This document shows, one piece after another, positions 61,228 through 64,000 of a stretch of DNA of 64,000 nucleotides. A program made the translations under genes and the position numbers. Within the stretch, counting starts at the first letter, position 1; every line of letters begins with the position of its first letter. The notes beneath the pieces were generated by a model. That model worked only from the letters and a program-made list of their open reading frames with translations, was not told the origin of the DNA and ran no database searches. This DNA is from Azohydromonas australica DSM 1124 (lineage in GTDB: Bacteria; Pseudomonadota; Gammaproteobacteria; Burkholderiales; Burkholderiaceae_C). The stretch is taken from NCBI RefSeq assembly GCF_000430725.1, contig NZ_KE387208.1:215145-279144 (forward strand), written 5' to 3'.

Positions 61228-62571
61228 TTGAAATTCCCGACCCTTTCCGACTTCCTGGGTGCCGTGAAGGCACGCGACCCCCATCAGCCCGAGTTCCTGC
61301 AAGCGGTCAAGGAAGTCTTGGCGAGCCTGTGGCCGTTCATCGAGAAGCATCCGCAGTACGCCAGCCAGGCGCTGCTGGAGCGCCTGGTGGAGCCCGACCG
61401 CGTCATCCAGTTCCGCGTGTCGTGGGTGGACGACCGGGGTGAAGTGCAGGTCAACCGGGCCTGGCGCGTGCAGCACAGCAACGCCATCGGCCCGTACAAG
61501 GGCGGCATGCGCTTCCACCCGTCGGTGAACCTGTCCATCCTGAAGTTCCTGGGCTTCGAGCAGACCTTCAAGAACGCGCTGACCACGCTGCCCATGGGCG
61601 GCGGCAAGGGCGGCTCGGACTTCGACCCCAAGGGCAAGAGCGACGGCGAGGTGATGCGCTTCTGCCAGGCGCTGATCTTCGAGCTGTTCCGCCACATCGG
61701 CCCGGACACCGACGTGCCCGCCGGCGACATCGGCGTGGGCGCGCGCGAAGTCGGCTTCATGGCCGGCATGATGAAGCGGCTGAGCAACGACGCCTCGTGC
61801 GTGTTCACCGGCAAGGGCGTGGCCTACGGCGGCAGCGCCATGCGCCCGGAGGCCACCGGCTACGGCACGGTCTACTTCGCCCAGGAGATGCTGCGCCGCC
61901 AGCACCGCGATTTCGACGGCCTGCGGGTGTCCATCTCCGGCTCGGGCAACGTGGCGCAGTTCGCGGCCGAGAAGGCGCTGGAGCTGGGCGCGCGCGTCGT
62001 CACGCTCTCGGACTCCGAAGGCACGCTGGTGGTGGACGAGGGCCTGCGCGCGGAACAGCTGGCCGACGTGATGCAGTGGAAGAACGTGCAGCGCGGCCGC
62101 CTCTCGGCCTTCGCCGCCCAGCACGGGCTGCATTTCGAAGCCGGCCGCCGGCCCTGGCACGTGCCCGTGGACGTGGCGCTGCCCTGTGCCACCCAGAACG
62201 AGCTCGACGCCAATGACGCGCAGCAGCTGGTGAACAACGGCGTGCTGTGCGTGGCCGAAGGCGCCAACATGCCTTCGACGCTGGAGGCGGTGGACGTGTT
62301 CCTGGCGGCGCGCACGCTGTACGCGCCGGGCAAGGCCAGCAACGCCGGCGGCGTGGCCACCTCGGGCTTGGAGATGACGCAGAACTCGCAGCGCCTGGCC
62401 TGGCTGCCGGCCGAGGTGGACGAGCGCCTGCACTCGATCATGAAAGACATCCACGCCAACTGCGTGCGCCACGGCACGCGCCCGGACGGCTCGGTGAACT
62501 ACGTGGACGGCGCCAACGTCGCCGGCTTCGTCAAGGTCGCCGACGCCATGCTGGCCCAGGGCGTGGTCTGA
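61228..62571 (+). CDS. gdhA: NADP-type glutamate dehydrogenase
   Basis: This enzyme aminates 2-oxoglutarate to glutamate with NADPH. With the TTG start at 61228 it has exactly 447 residues, the length of Escherichia coli GdhA, and begins in family style (KFPTLSDFLGAVKARDPHQPEF). CGGAGA lies before this TTG. Motifs are GPYKGGMRFHPSVNLSILKFLGFEQ, LPMGGGKGGSDFDPKGKSD with the active-site Lys, the ISGSGNVAQFAAEKALELGA Rossmann motif and NAGGVATSGLEM. It is the only gene between divergent rmuC and a convergent small gene. Confidence 0.95.
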   Translation: MKFPTLSDFLGAVKARDPHQPEFLQAVKEVLASLWPFIEKHPQYASQALLERLVEPDRVIQFRVSWVDDRGEVQVNRAWRVQHSNAIGPYKGGMRFHPSVNLSILKFLGFEQTFKNALTTLPMGGGKGGSDFDPKGKSDGEVMRFCQALIFELFRHIGPDTDVPAGDIGVGAREVGFMAGMMKRLSNDASCVFTGKGVAYGGSAMRPEATGYGTVYFAQEMLRRQHRDFDGLRVSISGSGNVAQFAAEKALELGARVVTLSDSEGTLVVDEGLRAEQLADVMQWKNVQRGRLSAFAAQHGLHFEAGRRPWHVPVDVALPCATQNELDANDAQQLVNNGVLCVAEGANMPSTLEAVDVFLAARTLYAPGKASNAGGVATSGLEMTQNSQRLAWLPAEVDERLHSIMKDIHANCVRHGTRPDGSVNYVDGANVAGFVKVADAMLAQGVV

Positions 62572-62588
62572 CGCGCCGCCTCGGGGCT

Positions 62589-62607
62589 GCCCGGCCCGGA
62601 GCCGGGC
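62589..62607 (+). terminator. hairpin after gdhA
   Basis: Arms GCCCGGC/GCCGGGC (62589-62595 and 62601-62607) with a 5-base loop lie 17 bases past the gdhA stop. No T-run follows, so the call as a terminator is weak. Confidence 0.4.
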
Positions 62608-62674
62608 GCCCTGGGGCCATGCATCGATGAGTGCACGCCGTCCCTCCCCGGGACGGCCATGCACCCGAGGCGGA

Positions 62675-63058
62675 TCACTTCACGATCAGCCCGGGCTGCA
62701 GCGAGCGGATGCGGCGGTCCTCGTAGTAGCCGCCGTACTCCGTGTAGCGCAGGAAGCCGTGGCCGCAGTGGCGGCAGCGCCAGACCTCGCAACGGTTGGC
62801 CGGGAAGTACGCCAGCGCGATGGGCGCATCGGGCGACCAGTAATCCGTGCCCCCGGGGTGGTGCTCGTCCAGCGTGGGCTCGTCCTCCTCGCCCGCGAGC
62901 CACAGCGCCCCGGCCTTCTCCAGCCCCGCGTCGCTCTTGTCGCCGGGAAAGGACTCCCAGCCGCGGAAGGCCAGCGGCGCGCATTCGGCGCAAGGCTCGG
63001 GTTGCTCGCGCGCGATGCGCTCGACCTCGTCGGGGCTGAGTTTCAGGGTCACGGCCAT
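62675..63058 (-). CDS. small metal-binding-like protein of unknown function
   Basis: I do not recognise a named family for this 127-residue protein. It has Cys pairs in PCAECAPL (about 22-25) and WRCRHCGHGFLRYTEYGGYYEDRRIR (about 93-118), together able to hold a zinc ion. A central acidic LAGEEDEPTLDEHHPGGTDYW segment is rich in Asp, Glu and His. There is no signal peptide. It is convergent with gdhA. The tight motif spacing suggests a structural zinc site rather than catalysis. Confidence 0.72.
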   Translation of the reverse strand: MAVTLKLSPDEVERIAREQPEPCAECAPLAFRGWESFPGDKSDAGLEKAGALWLAGEEDEPTLDEHHPGGTDYWSPDAPIALAYFPANRCEVWRCRHCGHGFLRYTEYGGYYEDRRIRSLQPGLIVK

Positions 63059-63325
63059 GCGGTATGGAAGCTCAAGGGCGCGCCAGTATCCGCGGCCGCG
63101 GCAAGCCGCCTTCCCGCGGCATGGGACGCGTGGCGCGGCGCCGCGTTGCCGCTGGCGCCCGGCGGATTTCCCGCCCGGTCACGCTGCGCGAAAAGACCCC
63201 TCCAACCGCTTCCCAAGGCGGTTTGCAGCTTGAGCCATGTCAGGAGCCTGCATGGGTTGCGGGCGCAGACTAGGGTTAACGCCAACAAATCACGGCTTCT
63301 TAAAGCCGGCTTACAGGAGACTTCG

Positions 63326-64000
63326 TTGCTCGCCGCTTACATCACCCACCCCGACTGCGTTCGCCACGAAATGGGACCCGGCCACCCCGAATGCCCGGAG
63401 CGCCTGGGCGCCATCCAGGACCAGCTGCTCATCAAGGGCCTGCTGGACTACATGGTTCCGTATGACGCGCCGCTGGCCACCGACGAGCAGCTGTGCCGCG
63501 CACACTCGTCGCTGCACGTGCGCGGGATCGTGGACAACGCACCCACCGAGGGCTACCACCACGTCGACCCCGACACCAACATGAACCCGTTCACGCTGCA
63601 GGCCGCGCGCCGTGCCGCCGGGGCGGCGGTGCACGCGACCGACCTGGTGCTGGACGGCAAGGTGAGCTCGGCCTTCTGCGCGGTGCGCCCGCCCGGCCAC
63701 CACGCCGAGCACGACGCGGCGATGGGCTTCTGCTTCTTCAACAACGTGGCCGTGGGCATCCGCCACGCGCTGGACGTGCACGGGCTGGAGCGCGTGGCGC
63801 TGATCGACTTCGACGTGCACCACGGCAACGGCAGCGAAAACATCTTCAAGGACGACGACCGCGTGCTGATGTGCTCGATCTTCGAGCGCGGCCTCTATCC
63901 CTTCCCCGAGGAGACGGGCCACACCACCACCATGGTCAACGTCGGGCTGCCCACGCGCTCGGGCGGCAAGGAGTTCCGCGAGGCGGTGACGCAGCACTGG
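63326..64000 (+). CDS. histone-deacetylase-family protein, N-terminal part (runs off the window)
   Basis: A TTG at 63326 behind AGGAGA opens a frame that continues to the window end (225 codons seen). The product shows GPGHPECPERLGAI near residue 18, RPPGHHAEHDAAMGFCFFNNVAV with the catalytic His pair (about 125-145), and LIDFDVHHGNGSENIF with zinc ligands Asp and His (about 158-173). Bacterial relatives deacetylate acetyl-lysine or acetylpolyamines. The C-terminal third with the last zinc ligand lies outside the window. Confidence 0.9.
   Translation, partial: MLAAYITHPDCVRHEMGPGHPECPERLGAIQDQLLIKGLLDYMVPYDAPLATDEQLCRAHSSLHVRGIVDNAPTEGYHHVDPDTNMNPFTLQAARRAAGAAVHATDLVLDGKVSSAFCAVRPPGHHAEHDAAMGFCFFNNVAVGIRHALDVHGLERVALIDFDVHHGNGSENIFKDDDRVLMCSIFERGLYPFPEETGHTTTMVNVGLPTRSGGKEFREAVTQHW

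Overview
The window is a very GC-rich stretch of a Gram-negative chromosome. Gene content points to a betaproteobacterium of the order Burkholderiales, probably Comamonadaceae-like: a Burkholderiales-type porin, TRAP transporters, CaiB/MaoC catabolic operons, an H-NS-like protein of the betaproteobacterial type, a phasin-like PHA protein, an Lrp-linked phhBA pair, and genes packed with ATGA overlaps. I see no rRNA, tRNA, CRISPR array, prophage or intact insertion sequence.

Layout. 1-1170: tail of an unknown gene, then a porin. 1674-6205: an operon resembling the two subunits of ATP-citrate lyase plus a hotdog thioesterase. 6231-11836 (minus): a seven-gene operon (PanE-like reductase, VOC protein, MaoC hydratase, CaiB CoA-transferase, AroE, TRAP binding protein, AroQ), divergent from a LysR regulator with a 17-bp palindrome between them. 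13034-15916 (minus): hsp20-lon heat-shock pair. 16169-24479 (plus): FCD-GntR regulator, complete DctPQM TRAP transporter, and four enzymes (BDH2-like SDR, FAH-family hydrolase, UxaA-family dehydratase, Ldh2-family dehydrogenase) that fit non-phosphorylative sugar-acid catabolism. 24539-29776: two degenerate tyrosine-recombinase-like proteins and an unknown partner, interspersed with thioredoxin, flavodoxin and DUF378 genes. 29880-33040: zinc alcohol dehydrogenase, NYN-LOTUS protein, tandem CAP protein.

33069-35657: Lrp regulator divergent from phhB-phhA and an SDR that may recycle the pterin cofactor. 35872-42121: soluble REC-PAS histidine kinase, V8-like protease, small zinc-ribbon-like protein, H-NS-like protein, Ada, a secreted protein and a phasin-like protein. 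42230-42542 is a gene-free segment bounded by 16-bp inverted repeats. 42588-49137 (minus): RND efflux operon ending in its own TetR regulator, with a 16-bp palindrome upstream. 49340-51580: divergent NAD-salvage genes. 51605-53574: LolCD-like ABC pair. 53656-59132: crtZ, crtBIY and crtE, a complete set from farnesyl-PP to zeaxanthin. 59119-64000: rmuC, gdhA, a small metal-binding protein and the start of a histone-deacetylase-family gene.

The most unusual items are the ATP-citrate-lyase-like operon, whose large subunit has an extra middle region and Asn where the first catalytic His of the citrate-synthase fold is expected; the degenerate recombinase-like trio; the candidate dihydropteridine reductase beside phhA; and the inverted-repeat-bounded element at 42230-42542. 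Assignments rest on motif recognition by eye and on remembered family sequences; no database search was run.
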